From an uncultured Acetatifactor sp. (GTDB lineage: Bacteria > Bacillota > Clostridia > Lachnospirales > Lachnospiraceae): DNA of 64,000 nucleotides. The notes beneath the pieces are model-generated. The model had not been told where the DNA came from and did not search any database. It saw only the letters and a list, made by a program, of their open reading frames with translations. Shown here piece after piece: positions 24,361 through 31,686 of the stretch (the stretch's first letter is position 1; each line of letters begins with the position of its first letter). Made by a program: the position numbers and the translations under genes. The stretch is from positions 43,864-107,863 of the forward strand of contig CAJUCT010000001.1 of NCBI GenBank assembly GCA_910585015.1, in the 5' to 3' direction.

Positions 24361-26682
24361 TTAAGGGATGAAATCCCCGCACAGCAGGCGGTAGCCGAGT
24401 AGCAGCGTGGTCTTTTCGCCGCCGTCCTTTGGACGCTTGCGAGCGATCTCCCCGAATGTGCGGAGCGCCTGGTTGAAATTGCGGCTGTTCTCCGGGAAGC
24501 ACCCGTTCTGGCCGCACCAGATGCGGTACTGCTGGTAGACGGCTGACGTCTTTACTTCGGCCCCGCCGCAGGCTTCTAGGCACTCTTCGGAGAATAACTT
24601 GATCTTGTCGCTGTCATGCTCATAGGCTTTCGTTGCTTCCGTCACACATGGCGGGGGAGCCAGCCCTTCTGCCAGGAGCATCGCGTACCCCTCCAGCATC
24701 CAGTTCAGGATGGCGCTCCGGGCTTCCTCCGAGGCAAACTCCCGTTTCAGACCTTTGTCCTGTTCCCATTCCTCAAAGTGACGGTCATAAGGGATGAGGA
24801 TGATGCGTCCGCTCGTGAAGAGCGTCATGTCTGTGATGACCGGGAGGTAGTTGGCGTTCATATATATCTTGAACTGGGGGTGGAAGTCGAAGCTGTTCTC
24901 ATGCAGGAACCGGGCGTTCAGCGTGTCGTTGCCCGTCATGCTCTTTACCAGGGCCTCATTGACCACGAGGCCGCGCCTCGGCTCCGCGATGCTGGTGTAG
25001 CGCACCCCGGCAAGCCTCGCGATGTCCTCGCTGGGGGCCTGGCTGTTCGCCGTGTGTTTTGTGGCTATGGTCTCTGGCCGGACGGAAAGCCCGTAATCCC
25101 CGGCCACGTTCAGGCAGCTCTCGTTCATCGTCCCCTTGCCGTTGCGGGTGGTCGCACCATATTCGATGAACAGGCATTCCAGGGAAGTGTCCCCGGTCAG
25201 GCCGTAGCCTTTCGTCTTCTGGATGAACCGCGCCTTCTTCCTGTCGCCGCCTGTGACTTCGTCAACGAACTGCAGGAAGCGGGGACTTTTCGCGTCCGGG
25301 TCATAGGAAGCCCCTGCCGTTTTTGTGATCAGGTCATCTGCTGTGTGTCCGTGCGCGATGCCCGTCCTTGCATCCACAGTCACGTTCTTGCAGTTGATGT
25401 AATAGATGTCTTTGTCAAATTCCGCCATGGAGATTGGGTAGATGCTCTGCGCGTCATTGATGAAGGTGCTGCGCAGGCTCCGCGCCTGCCAGCGTGCGCT
25501 GTATTCCAGGTAGCTCTTGCGTTTCTGCTCGTCCTGGATGGTAAGGGCGTAGCGCACCAGGCTGTCGCCCAGGCTCTTGGCAAGCTCCATTGTCCGTAAG
25601 CCGCCGATATCCGGCACCCACTGGACGCCGTCATAGGCGAACCACATCCTGCGCTCCGGAACATACCGGGCGATACCTTTATAGATGTCTGCGAACAGCC
25701 TGCCGGAGCCGCTGTCGTTCCAGGTGTAGCGGGCGTTACAATCCGGGTGCATTTCTGCCAGCCGTGGGGCAAGTGTGTCAAAATCCACCTCTGCTGCGGC
25801 GTGCTTCCTTGGCCTGTAAAAATCGGACGCCAGGGATACGGCTTTTTCCAAAGTGATCTGGCCGTAGGTGGAGCCGCTCTGTATCCTGTCCCATTTACCG
25901 CGCATCAGCCCAGACTGCCGGAACAGCCGGTCCATCTGCCCGGCGTCCCCGCCGCACCAGAAGGCCAGGATGGCGGCGAGCGTCATGTCGGCTTCGCTGT
26001 GCGACTTCCCTTCCGGGATGGCGCCATTCCACAGGCTCTGGAATTTTTTGCCCTGGGCGGAGGCGGACGCCATACGGATAACGGATCTGTCTGATAAAAA
26101 ACTTCCTGGCGGCGATGTGGCACCGGCTTTTTTCTCCAGCACTGGGCGCACCATGTATCTTTCCAGCACGGCTTCAAACTGTGCGCTGCGCTCCTCGCAG
26201 CCGCGTTCCCGGATGCAGTTGCCCGTGATGGTGCAGAACCTCCCGGTGGCGCCGGGGGCATAGGCTTCCAGCCCAATCTTCCGGTTATTGATATAGTACC
26301 TTTTGGCGTCAAATTGGAAATGGGCGGCCCGGAACACCATGCGGATGCCCGTGCCGGACGGGCTGCTCTCCGTATAAGTGTCCATGGTGTCCGTGACGTC
26401 CTGCGCCATGGGGGACAGCGTGCTGTCAAAATAGCAGGCGTCTCCATCAATGCAGCCGAACGGCTCGAACACGCCCAGGCCGATCCCGCTGTATTTCCCT
26501 TTGGATGAGATGAGGGCGTCTGCAGCAAGGCTGAAATCCACATAGTGCTTTATGTCCGTTGAGTCTGCCCGCCTGCCGTCCGGGCGGTATGGGACTTTAT
26601 CCAGCCGCCCTTTCCGTCTTTCGTATCTCCAAAGGCAGAAATGCCCGTCCTCCTTCAGTTCTTCCGGCAGTTTCTCAAACAT
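24361..26682 (-). CDS. primase-helicase of phage/plasmid P4/D5 type
   Basis: A 773-residue replication protein. The N-terminus is a primase-polymerase of the NrS-1/AEP-like type: SGIGLGVF then GCIDGDACYFD with Asp79 and Asp81, and YTESSPSGTGIRMVF. A D5-like linker domain follows (near DPDAKSPRFLQFVDEVTGGD), then an SF3 helicase with Walker A GATTRNGKGT, arginine-rich VRPETIATKH and sensor NANYLPVI. The start has AAGGAGG. In satellites this protein primes and unwinds the element's own origin; its presence shows autonomous replication after induction. It is the second gene of the leftward operon. Confidence 0.92.
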   Translation of the reverse strand: MFEKLPEELKEDGHFCLWRYERRKGRLDKVPYRPDGRRADSTDIKHYVDFSLAADALISSKGKYSGIGLGVFEPFGCIDGDACYFDSTLSPMAQDVTDTMDTYTESSPSGTGIRMVFRAAHFQFDAKRYYINNRKIGLEAYAPGATGRFCTITGNCIRERGCEERSAQFEAVLERYMVRPVLEKKAGATSPPGSFLSDRSVIRMASASAQGKKFQSLWNGAIPEGKSHSEADMTLAAILAFWCGGDAGQMDRLFRQSGLMRGKWDRIQSGSTYGQITLEKAVSLASDFYRPRKHAAAEVDFDTLAPRLAEMHPDCNARYTWNDSGSGRLFADIYKGIARYVPERRMWFAYDGVQWVPDIGGLRTMELAKSLGDSLVRYALTIQDEQKRKSYLEYSARWQARSLRSTFINDAQSIYPISMAEFDKDIYYINCKNVTVDARTGIAHGHTADDLITKTAGASYDPDAKSPRFLQFVDEVTGGDRKKARFIQKTKGYGLTGDTSLECLFIEYGATTRNGKGTMNESCLNVAGDYGLSVRPETIATKHTANSQAPSEDIARLAGVRYTSIAEPRRGLVVNEALVKSMTGNDTLNARFLHENSFDFHPQFKIYMNANYLPVITDMTLFTSGRIILIPYDRHFEEWEQDKGLKREFASEEARSAILNWMLEGYAMLLAEGLAPPPCVTEATKAYEHDSDKIKLFSEECLEACGGAEVKTSAVYQQYRIWCGQNGCFPENSRNFNQALRTFGEIARKRPKDGGEKTTLLLGYRLLCGDFIP

Positions 26683-26716
26683 GCTGTCCGCCTCCTTCCT
26701 CCGATTGGTGGCCCCG

Positions 26717-26932
26717 TCATTGGAACCACTGCTTTTCCGGCTCTTTCGTTAAATCCGCGCCCAATGTGCTGAGCTGCTCGCACAGCCTGTCGTAATTGAT
26801 GAGTGCCTTGTTTCCCACAAAGATGGCGGGGAGCTTCCCGGCTTTCAGCATCAGGCGCAGCGCGTGTTCCGACAGCAGGCCAGTCCTTGCGACCTGGCGC
26901 ACGGTCATCATTCTTGGTATGTTTTCAGTCAT
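26717..26932 (-). CDS. AlpA/excisionase-like HTH protein
   Basis: A 71-residue MerR/AlpA-like winged HTH protein: MMTVRQVARTGLLSEHALRLMLKAGKLPAIFVGNKALINYDRL matches the excisionase/AlpA pattern of helix-turn-helix, basic residues and a short wing. GGAGAG precedes the ATG. It is the first leftward gene, directly opposite the CI-like repressor, and is expressed from a near-consensus promoter. A role as recombination directionality factor or operon activator fits family and position. Confidence 0.8.
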   Translation of the reverse strand: MTENIPRMMTVRQVARTGLLSEHALRLMLKAGKLPAIFVGNKALINYDRLCEQLSTLGADLTKEPEKQWFQ

Positions 26933-26967
26933 ATGCAGTTCTCTCCTTCCGTGAGATTGTGTATATT

Positions 26968-26996
26968 ATCATATAACAGTTAGTGACCAATGTCAA
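26968..26996 (-). promoter_or_regulatory. leftward satellite lytic-type promoter
   Basis: On the minus strand, TTGACA (26991-26996), a 17-bp spacer and TATGAT (26968-26973): a near-consensus sigma-A promoter for xis-primase-terS-capsid. The CTCAC word occurs on both sides (26951-26955, as GTGAG, and 27004-27010), possibly as repressor sites. Confidence 0.75.
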
Positions 26997-27069
26997 GAAA
27001 AATACTCACAAAAAGTTATTTAACGAAATGGGGTAATACAATTTTATTTTACAAAATGTTAGAGAATGC

Positions 27070-27098
27070 TTGACTGTACTCACAGATGGTGATAAGAT
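27070..27098 (+). promoter_or_regulatory. rightward repressor promoter
   Basis: TTGACT (27070-27075), a 17-bp spacer and TAAGAT (27093-27098), 24 bp before the repressor ATG. ACTCACA (27078-27084) lies in the spacer and repeats the copy at 27004-27010, suggesting autoregulation. Confidence 0.65.
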
Positions 27099-27121
27099 TG
27101 AGAAAACGGAGGTGCATAAAA

Positions 27122-27544
27122 ATGTTTGCAGAAAGGTTGAAAGAAATCCGGAACGGGGCGGGGATGACGCAGGTGCAGCTTGCGGAAGCCCTGGGGGTTT
27201 CCAAAGGCACGGTAGCCATGTGGGAAATAGGGAAACGGGAGCCGAATTACGAGACGCTGAACGCCCTGTCGGGGATCTTTGACAAGCGGATCGATTATAT
27301 CCTCGGCTATTCCAATGACAGTTCCTCGGCGCGTCTCAGTGAGAAGCAGATAGAGCAGCTTGGCGCATGGATGGTGGAGGATGACGCGCAGGAGGAATTC
27401 ATGGACATCATGGCTCTGGATAATTACGGCAGGACAGCCATCCACGGGCTGGTAATGGCTGAAAAGGCAAGGTGCCGGGAACAGGGGACGCTCATCCCGA
27501 CGGACAGCGTGGAAGTGACGGTAAGGTTAAGGGATAAAAGGTGA
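27122..27544 (+). CDS. CI-like XRE repressor of the satellite
   Basis: A 140-residue repressor. The ATG at 27122 follows GGAGGTG; an upstream GTG is not needed. The N-terminal XRE domain is clear (FAERLKEIRNGAGMTQVQLAEALGVSKGTVAMWEIGKREP, NYETLNALSGIFD). The C-terminal part is short, acidic and helical, without a LexA-type Ser-Lys protease site, so induction is likely by a helper antirepressor rather than RecA cleavage. It is transcribed divergently from the xis-primase operon. This bidirectional switch is the standard satellite/phage control point. Confidence 0.88.
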   Translation: MFAERLKEIRNGAGMTQVQLAEALGVSKGTVAMWEIGKREPNYETLNALSGIFDKRIDYILGYSNDSSSARLSEKQIEQLGAWMVEDDAQEEFMDIMALDNYGRTAIHGLVMAEKARCREQGTLIPTDSVEVTVRLRDKR

Positions 27545-27600
27545 TGCACACAGGGAGGGAAGCCGGAATGGTTTTTCTCCTTATATTTTTGAAAAAGCCG

Positions 27601-27632
27601 TTGACTTTACAGGCATTCAGAGCAATGTATAG
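27601..27632 (+). promoter_or_regulatory. possible integrase promoter
   Basis: TTGACT (27601-27606) with TATA-like sequence ATGTATAGT at about 27625-27633; the spacing is 18 to 21 bp depending on the -10 chosen. An AAGGGGG ribosome site precedes the integrase ATG. Confidence 0.4.
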
Positions 27633-27665
27633 TAGTGGAAATTTAAGAAAGGGGGCGCACACATT

Positions 27666-29027
27666 ATGCCAAGCGTAAAAAGGCGCGGGGACTCCTTCCG
27701 CATCATGGTATCCCTGGGGTACGGGATGGACGGGAGGCAGATACGCAAGACAACCACATACACGCCGCCGGAAGGCGTCACACCCGGCAAGGCGGAAAAG
27801 CTGGCCACGGCCTTTGCCTACGAGTTTGAGAAGCAGTGTAGGGGCATGGTAAACTTCAATGAAAATATACGGTTTTCCGAACTGGCGGATTGGTATTATG
27901 ACCAGATAGCAGTTCATAAGCTGAAGCCGATGACGCTCTACTGCAACCGAAAGATTATAGATACCTATGTGCTGCCGTACATCGGGAATATGAAATTAAA
28001 GGACATCAACACAGCCCGGATCGACAAGCTGTTCAACGAACTGTACCGGGACGGGCGGAAGCGCGAGACTTACCGCCTGCGCAGCCCGGAACTGATACCG
28101 GAGGGGACGCGCAGGCCAGTATCCAGGAAATCTGGCGTGAACCTGAACACGGTCAAGAGCTGCGTGGACGGCATCCCGGTACTGAAAGACACGGCGCAGC
28201 GGCTGGCGGACGCCATCGGCAGGAAGCTGAACGACGCATTTATTAAAGAAGAAGCGGGCGGCGGGCTGGACGTGGGAACCATCAAGCGTGTCCGCACGGC
28301 ACTGTCACCGATCTTCTCCACAGCGGTGAAAAAGGAACTACTGCTGAAAAACCCGGTCACCCATGCCACAACGCCAGGCTCGGAGCCAAAGGAGAAAGAA
28401 TTCCTGGATGCGGGGCAGTGCCGGGAACTGCTCGGTTTCCTGCCTGAGATGACGAACCCGCAGCTTCCACGGGCAATAGAACTTTTACTTTATACGGGGC
28501 TGCGTGTGGGCGAACTGACCGCCCTGCACTGGAATGAGGTTGACTTGGAGAAAGCCACAGTAACCGTAAAATACAACCTCTACCGTCTGGATGGCGAATA
28601 CCGGCTTTCCACGCCAAAGACGAAGAGCAGCACAAGGGTGGTGGCATTGCCGCCGCAGGCGGTGAAACTTTTGCAGGAGCAGAGGGAATGGCAGGACAGG
28701 CGCAGGCAGGAGGTCGGGGATAAGTGGATTGACCGGGGAGCCGTTTTCACGGGGCAGTTCGGGGAATACATGAGCAAGAATTACATCAACCTGCAGTTCA
28801 AGCGGCTTTTGAAGAAGCATGATTTCCCCGACATACACATCCATGACCTCCGCCACGCGAACGCCTCGCTCCTGATAAACATGGGCATACCCACGAAAGT
28901 GATCTCCGAGCATCTCGGCCACTGCGACACCCGGACAACGGAAAATATCTACGCCCATGTGTTTGCGGAGACGCTGGCGCAGACCTCGGATGCTATCAGC
29001 CAGGCTCTGGCAGGGGAGAACGGATAA
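27666..29027 (+). CDS. tyrosine-type site-specific integrase
   Basis: A 453-residue phage-type integrase. An N-terminal arm-binding/AP2-like segment (GDSFRIMVSLGYGMDGRQIRKTTTY) and a SAM-like core-binding domain (FSELADWYYDQIAVHKLK) precede the catalytic domain. Catalytic residues are visible: Arg280 (TGLRVGEL), His393 and Arg396 (HDLRHA), His419 (LGHCD) and Tyr429 (ENIYAHVF). It is intact and of typical length. Its gene lies at the right end of the island with its 3' end about 70 bp from the putative attachment repeat, the expected layout. Confidence 0.95.
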   Translation: MPSVKRRGDSFRIMVSLGYGMDGRQIRKTTTYTPPEGVTPGKAEKLATAFAYEFEKQCRGMVNFNENIRFSELADWYYDQIAVHKLKPMTLYCNRKIIDTYVLPYIGNMKLKDINTARIDKLFNELYRDGRKRETYRLRSPELIPEGTRRPVSRKSGVNLNTVKSCVDGIPVLKDTAQRLADAIGRKLNDAFIKEEAGGGLDVGTIKRVRTALSPIFSTAVKKELLLKNPVTHATTPGSEPKEKEFLDAGQCRELLGFLPEMTNPQLPRAIELLLYTGLRVGELTALHWNEVDLEKATVTVKYNLYRLDGEYRLSTPKTKSSTRVVALPPQAVKLLQEQREWQDRRRQEVGDKWIDRGAVFTGQFGEYMSKNYINLQFKRLLKKHDFPDIHIHDLRHANASLLINMGIPTKVISEHLGHCDTRTTENIYAHVFAETLAQTSDAISQALAGENG

Positions 29028-29058
29028 GGCGCACAGCATTAGGCGGCACAGGCACAGA

Positions 29059-29108
29059 AAACACCAGGGTTCCCGCACAGGTACAGAATGGCGGGAACCT
29101 TGGTGTTT
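29059..29108 (+). terminator. terminator after the integrase gene
   Basis: Arms 29059-29076 and 29091-29108 pair over 18 positions with a single G-U, giving a very stable hairpin followed by ATTGGTTGTTT. The right arm merges into the putative attachment repeat. Confidence 0.75.
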
Positions 29109-29122
29109 ATTGGTTGTTTAAA
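29100..29122. other. candidate right attachment repeat of the island
   Basis: Matches 13761-13783 at 19 of 23 bases. Just outside lie two ACGAA-N7-GAAAC-like words (about 29140-29190), possible integrase arm sites. The remaining gap to 29362 shows no gene; it also has an inverted AATCCCC/GGGGATT pair at about 29122 and 29195. Confidence 0.35.
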
Positions 29123-29362
29123 TCCCCAAAACGAGTCGGTACGAAGCGGAACGAAACACATCTTGGAGTGCCACGAAATCGCATGAAACGGGGATTCTCC
29201 AACGATAGGAAACCCTATGAATGATTGGAAGTGGTGCTTGAAAGAATAAATCTATGATACTTGTATGCAATGGGTGGGGCAGCTGTGCATGTATATATGG
29301 ATTTTGCGAATACTTTGAAGGCTGGCATCCCTGCTGCTTGTGGAAGAGATGCTTACAAAGGG

Positions 29363-30064
29363 CTACTCCAGCGCCATCTTCTTTATGCTGGCCAGTGCCT
29401 TCTTTATCGCGGGCAGCATAAGGATGATTACGGTGATGGCGGCCTCGGAAAAGATATACATGGCGTTGTACGCAAGGGAGTAGGGCAGTGGAGCCCAGCC
29501 CTCCCAGGCATAGGCTCCAAAGAAGATCCAGCCGGAGATCACGGCAAAGACAAAGCGGCCCAGCACTGCCGTGATATACCCCTTGATCATGCCGTTTTTG
29601 GCATTGGTGAACAGGCCTGACAGTCCCAGCGCACCGAAGGCCAGAAGATAGTCCACCACCAGCTGCATGGGATACAGCACATAGGGATCAATCAGCAGCT
29701 GCAGTACGCCATAGGCAACACCGGTCAGCAGCCCGGCCCCCAGCCCGAAGAAATATCCGGGCAGGCAGATCACCAGCATGGACAGCAGGGTGATGGAGCC
29801 CCCGTTGGGGAACTCAAACAGTTTGATATTGGACAGCACAGTGCCCAGGGCGATGGCCATGGCGCAGAACACCAGCTGCTTGACGGTCAGTTTGCCGCCG
29901 GGCTTTTGGGCGGAAGCCCCCGCATTCTTCTTCCACTGTATACGGGCAAAGGCCACGGCGCCGCCGAGCAGAGCCAGGACGAGTACGGCCAGCAGCACAC
30001 CGCCCAGGGCGGTGGGGACATAGGTAGTCTCTTCCCATTCATTCACAATAACATCATAGAACAT
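29363..30064 (-). CDS. thiT: thiamine transporter, ECF S component ThiT
   Basis: A 233-residue, six-helix membrane protein that binds thiamine for an ECF energy-coupling module encoded elsewhere. The ThiT signature is clear: NGGSITLLSMLVICLPGYFFGLGAGLLTGVAYGVLQ then DPYVLYPMQLVVDYLLAFGALGLSG, which include the Glu/Tyr/Trp-region residues of the substrate site. The ATG at 30064 is right: an upstream TTG at 30103 would start inside the regulatory hairpin. Expression is under a TPP riboswitch. The N-terminus is about 60 residues longer than a minimal ThiT, with an extra TM segment (LGGVLLAVLVLALLGGAVAF). Confidence 0.92.
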   Translation of the reverse strand: MFYDVIVNEWEETTYVPTALGGVLLAVLVLALLGGAVAFARIQWKKNAGASAQKPGGKLTVKQLVFCAMAIALGTVLSNIKLFEFPNGGSITLLSMLVICLPGYFFGLGAGLLTGVAYGVLQLLIDPYVLYPMQLVVDYLLAFGALGLSGLFTNAKNGMIKGYITAVLGRFVFAVISGWIFFGAYAWEGWAPLPYSLAYNAMYIFSEAAITVIILMLPAIKKALASIKKMALE

Positions 30065-30095
30065 AAAAAAATCCTCCTTTGTGGGTGCAAGGAGG
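30065..30095 (-). terminator. riboswitch expression hairpin: terminator plus Shine-Dalgarno sequestor
   Basis: CCTCCTT and AAGGAGG (30073-30079 and 30089-30095) form a stem whose 3' arm is the thiT ribosome site, followed on the minus strand by seven T (30065-30071) and the ATG. One hairpin can thus both terminate transcription and hide the ribosome site. Confidence 0.8.
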
Positions 30096-30151
30096 GACAA
30101 CATCGTGCTACGGACAGGGAAAGCTTTGTGCTCCCTTGGCCGTATACTTCT

Positions 30152-30236
30152 GCTTCCTTACGCCGGTATTGTCCGGGTCAAGTAGTGAGGGTTAGGATCC
30201 GTCGAATCCAATCTCAGCGATGTGCTCCCCTAGCGA
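30152..30236 (-). promoter_or_regulatory. TPP (THI-box) riboswitch aptamer
   Basis: On the minus strand: the P1 strand CGCTAGGGGAGC, then the conserved CTGAGA, then TGACCCGGACAATACCGGCG and TAAGGAAG. These are the two invariant TPP-binding cores in correct order and spacing. It precedes thiT, the expected target; TPP binding should favour the downstream terminator. Confidence 0.93.
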
Positions 30237-30257
30237 GTAATATTTGGTTTGTAGACC

Positions 30258-30286
30258 ATCATATACGATGAACAGGATGTTGTCAA
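30258..30286 (-). promoter_or_regulatory. thiT promoter
   Basis: Minus strand TTGACA (30281-30286), a 17-bp spacer and TATGAT (30258-30263), about 20 bp upstream of the riboswitch. Near-consensus. Confidence 0.8.
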
Positions 30287-30469
30287 GAAAATAATTTTGA
30301 GAAGAGAATTTTGTGTTTTTGTATGCGGGCATTTGCTGTAGAATTAATGGCGGAATATGCGGAACTCTAAATGAACAGCCTGCAAGAAAAGTCAGGAAAA
30401 AATCAAAACAGCACTTTCCGGGAACATGTGGAGTACAGTTTCTGGGTGAAGGCGGGCCGGTTGAGGCAT

Positions 30470-30679
30470 TCATTCACTGCGGATTTCAAACAAATCACCC
30501 ACTGTACAGTCAAGATATCTGCACAGTTTGATGATCATATTGGCATCAACCCGCTGGAACTCATCGCGGCAGTAACGATTGAAGTTTCCCCGCTGGAAGT
30601 CCAAGTCCTTGCAGATCCTTGTTTTTGAGATTCCTTTCTCCTGTAGCAACTCAATGATGCGGATGTGTAAGTATTCCAT
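30470..30679 (-). CDS. XRE/Cro-type HTH regulator
   Basis: A 69-residue single-domain HTH protein of the HTH_26 type: MEYLHIRIIELLQEKGISKTRICKDLDFQRGNFNRYCRDEFQRV, then MIIKLCRYLDCTVGDLFEI. The ATG at 30679 is chosen because GGAGGG lies 4-5 bp upstream; an ATG at 30691 would overlap that site. It resembles the hsd regulator at 20154 in architecture but not closely in sequence. Its targets are unknown; it is divergent from a small membrane-protein gene. Confidence 0.75.
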   Translation of the reverse strand: MEYLHIRIIELLQEKGISKTRICKDLDFQRGNFNRYCRDEFQRVDANMIIKLCRYLDCTVGDLFEIRSE

Positions 30680-30799
30680 AGCGCCCTCCATATGAGTTAT
30701 TATATACAGGTAATAAAAATTTAATAACTTTATATATAGACACTGTACAAATATATACGTATAATTATGTATAGTATAGACTCTAAAAGGAGCAAGAAT

Positions 30800-31045
30800 A
30801 TGTTGTATGATATTATTGGATGGGTGTATGGTATTTGGGCAATTGCTTTTTTTGTGTATGCTGTCATATGGAACATCAGATGGCTGTGCTTTAAAGGCAA
30901 ATGCAGCAATACAATACAGTGCAGGCGGAGAGACTGCTGGTTTAGCTGCTACTGTGATAAGCAGGTAGAAGTTCTGACAGAGGAAGAGATTCAGCTTATA
31001 CAGGAATGGATCGAGAGACTTAAGAGCCAGAAAAAGACTGCATAG
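30800..31045 (+). CDS. small cysteine-rich membrane protein, unknown
   Basis: An 81-residue protein with AAAGGAG 8 bp before its ATG. One N-terminal transmembrane helix (IIGWVYGIWAIAFFVYAVIW) is followed by a Cys-rich patch with five cysteines in about 25 residues (CFKGKC, CRRRDCWFSCYC region) and a C-terminal amphipathic helix (LTEEEIQLIQEWIERLK). No family recognised. The -10-like TATAAT at about 30760 could serve it. It is divergent from the XRE gene, so the pair could be a regulator/target unit. Confidence 0.5.
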   Translation: MLYDIIGWVYGIWAIAFFVYAVIWNIRWLCFKGKCSNTIQCRRRDCWFSCYCDKQVEVLTEEEIQLIQEWIERLKSQKKTA

Positions 31046-31125
31046 GGGATTTTAGGAATAGTATATAAGGTGCCCCCCAAAAGAGCATTTTGGAAGGTTG
31101 GGGCACGGATTTTAGAAAACGTAAA

Positions 31126-31397
31126 CTAACGTTGTTGCCTGACATACAAAATCGTGATATTCCCATCCACAAATTCCACGCCTACTCCGTCAAATTGCTT
31201 TAATCTTTCCGCAAATCCGCCCTTCGACAGATATTTTCTGAGGATAGCCCAAGTCCAGCGTTTTTCGCCGTTCGCCCCATAATCTTCGTACAGGTAAAAT
31301 TAAGCCCGGTAATTCCTCCAGGCATATCCATCTGCTACTTATCAAGGACATAGGCATCATTTTTCATCACTTTTTCTCGGACTGTACTGTTTCCCAT
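31126..31397 (-). pseudogene. decayed small gene with a stop and a frameshift
   Basis: From ATG 31397 the frame reads MGNSTVREKVMKNDAYVLDK, meets TAG at 31335-31337, continues QMDMPGGITGLN and then shifts frame into FYLYEDYGANGEKRWTWAIL..., ending VRQQR at 31126. The two lesions and consistent protein-like sequence on both sides mark a dead gene of about 90 codons. I do not recognise the family. Confidence 0.55.
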
Positions 31398-31544
31398 GTG
31401 TCCGGCCTACTGCGGGATAGCGGCAGGCCCAGTGAGATATTCTCCACTATGTACTTTTCTGATTAGCAGAACGCGAGATTCAAAAGGTATAGACAGCTAT
31501 TACGGTTAGTGATATTATATTTGCAGTAACCAAGTGGGCGTTTA

Positions 31545-31686
31545 TCTTTAGGCGCAGGAACATTATACGGCGCATTAAATACCCTTGAAGAAAAAGGCTG
31601 GGCCGCACTATAAATATCTTATTACTGATCTCGGCAGAGAGATTGTAGCAAAGGAATTAGCAAGACTGCACAAAGGAGTGGTGAAT
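31545..31686 (+). pseudogene. PadR-family regulator remnant
   Basis: SLGAGTLYGALNTLEEKGW followed, in a shifted frame, by YKYLITDLGREIVAKELARL are the middle and end of a PadR winged-helix regulator. The N-terminus and about 20 residues between the two blocks are gone. Its end runs into the ATG of the next gene, which it probably once regulated. Confidence 0.7.
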
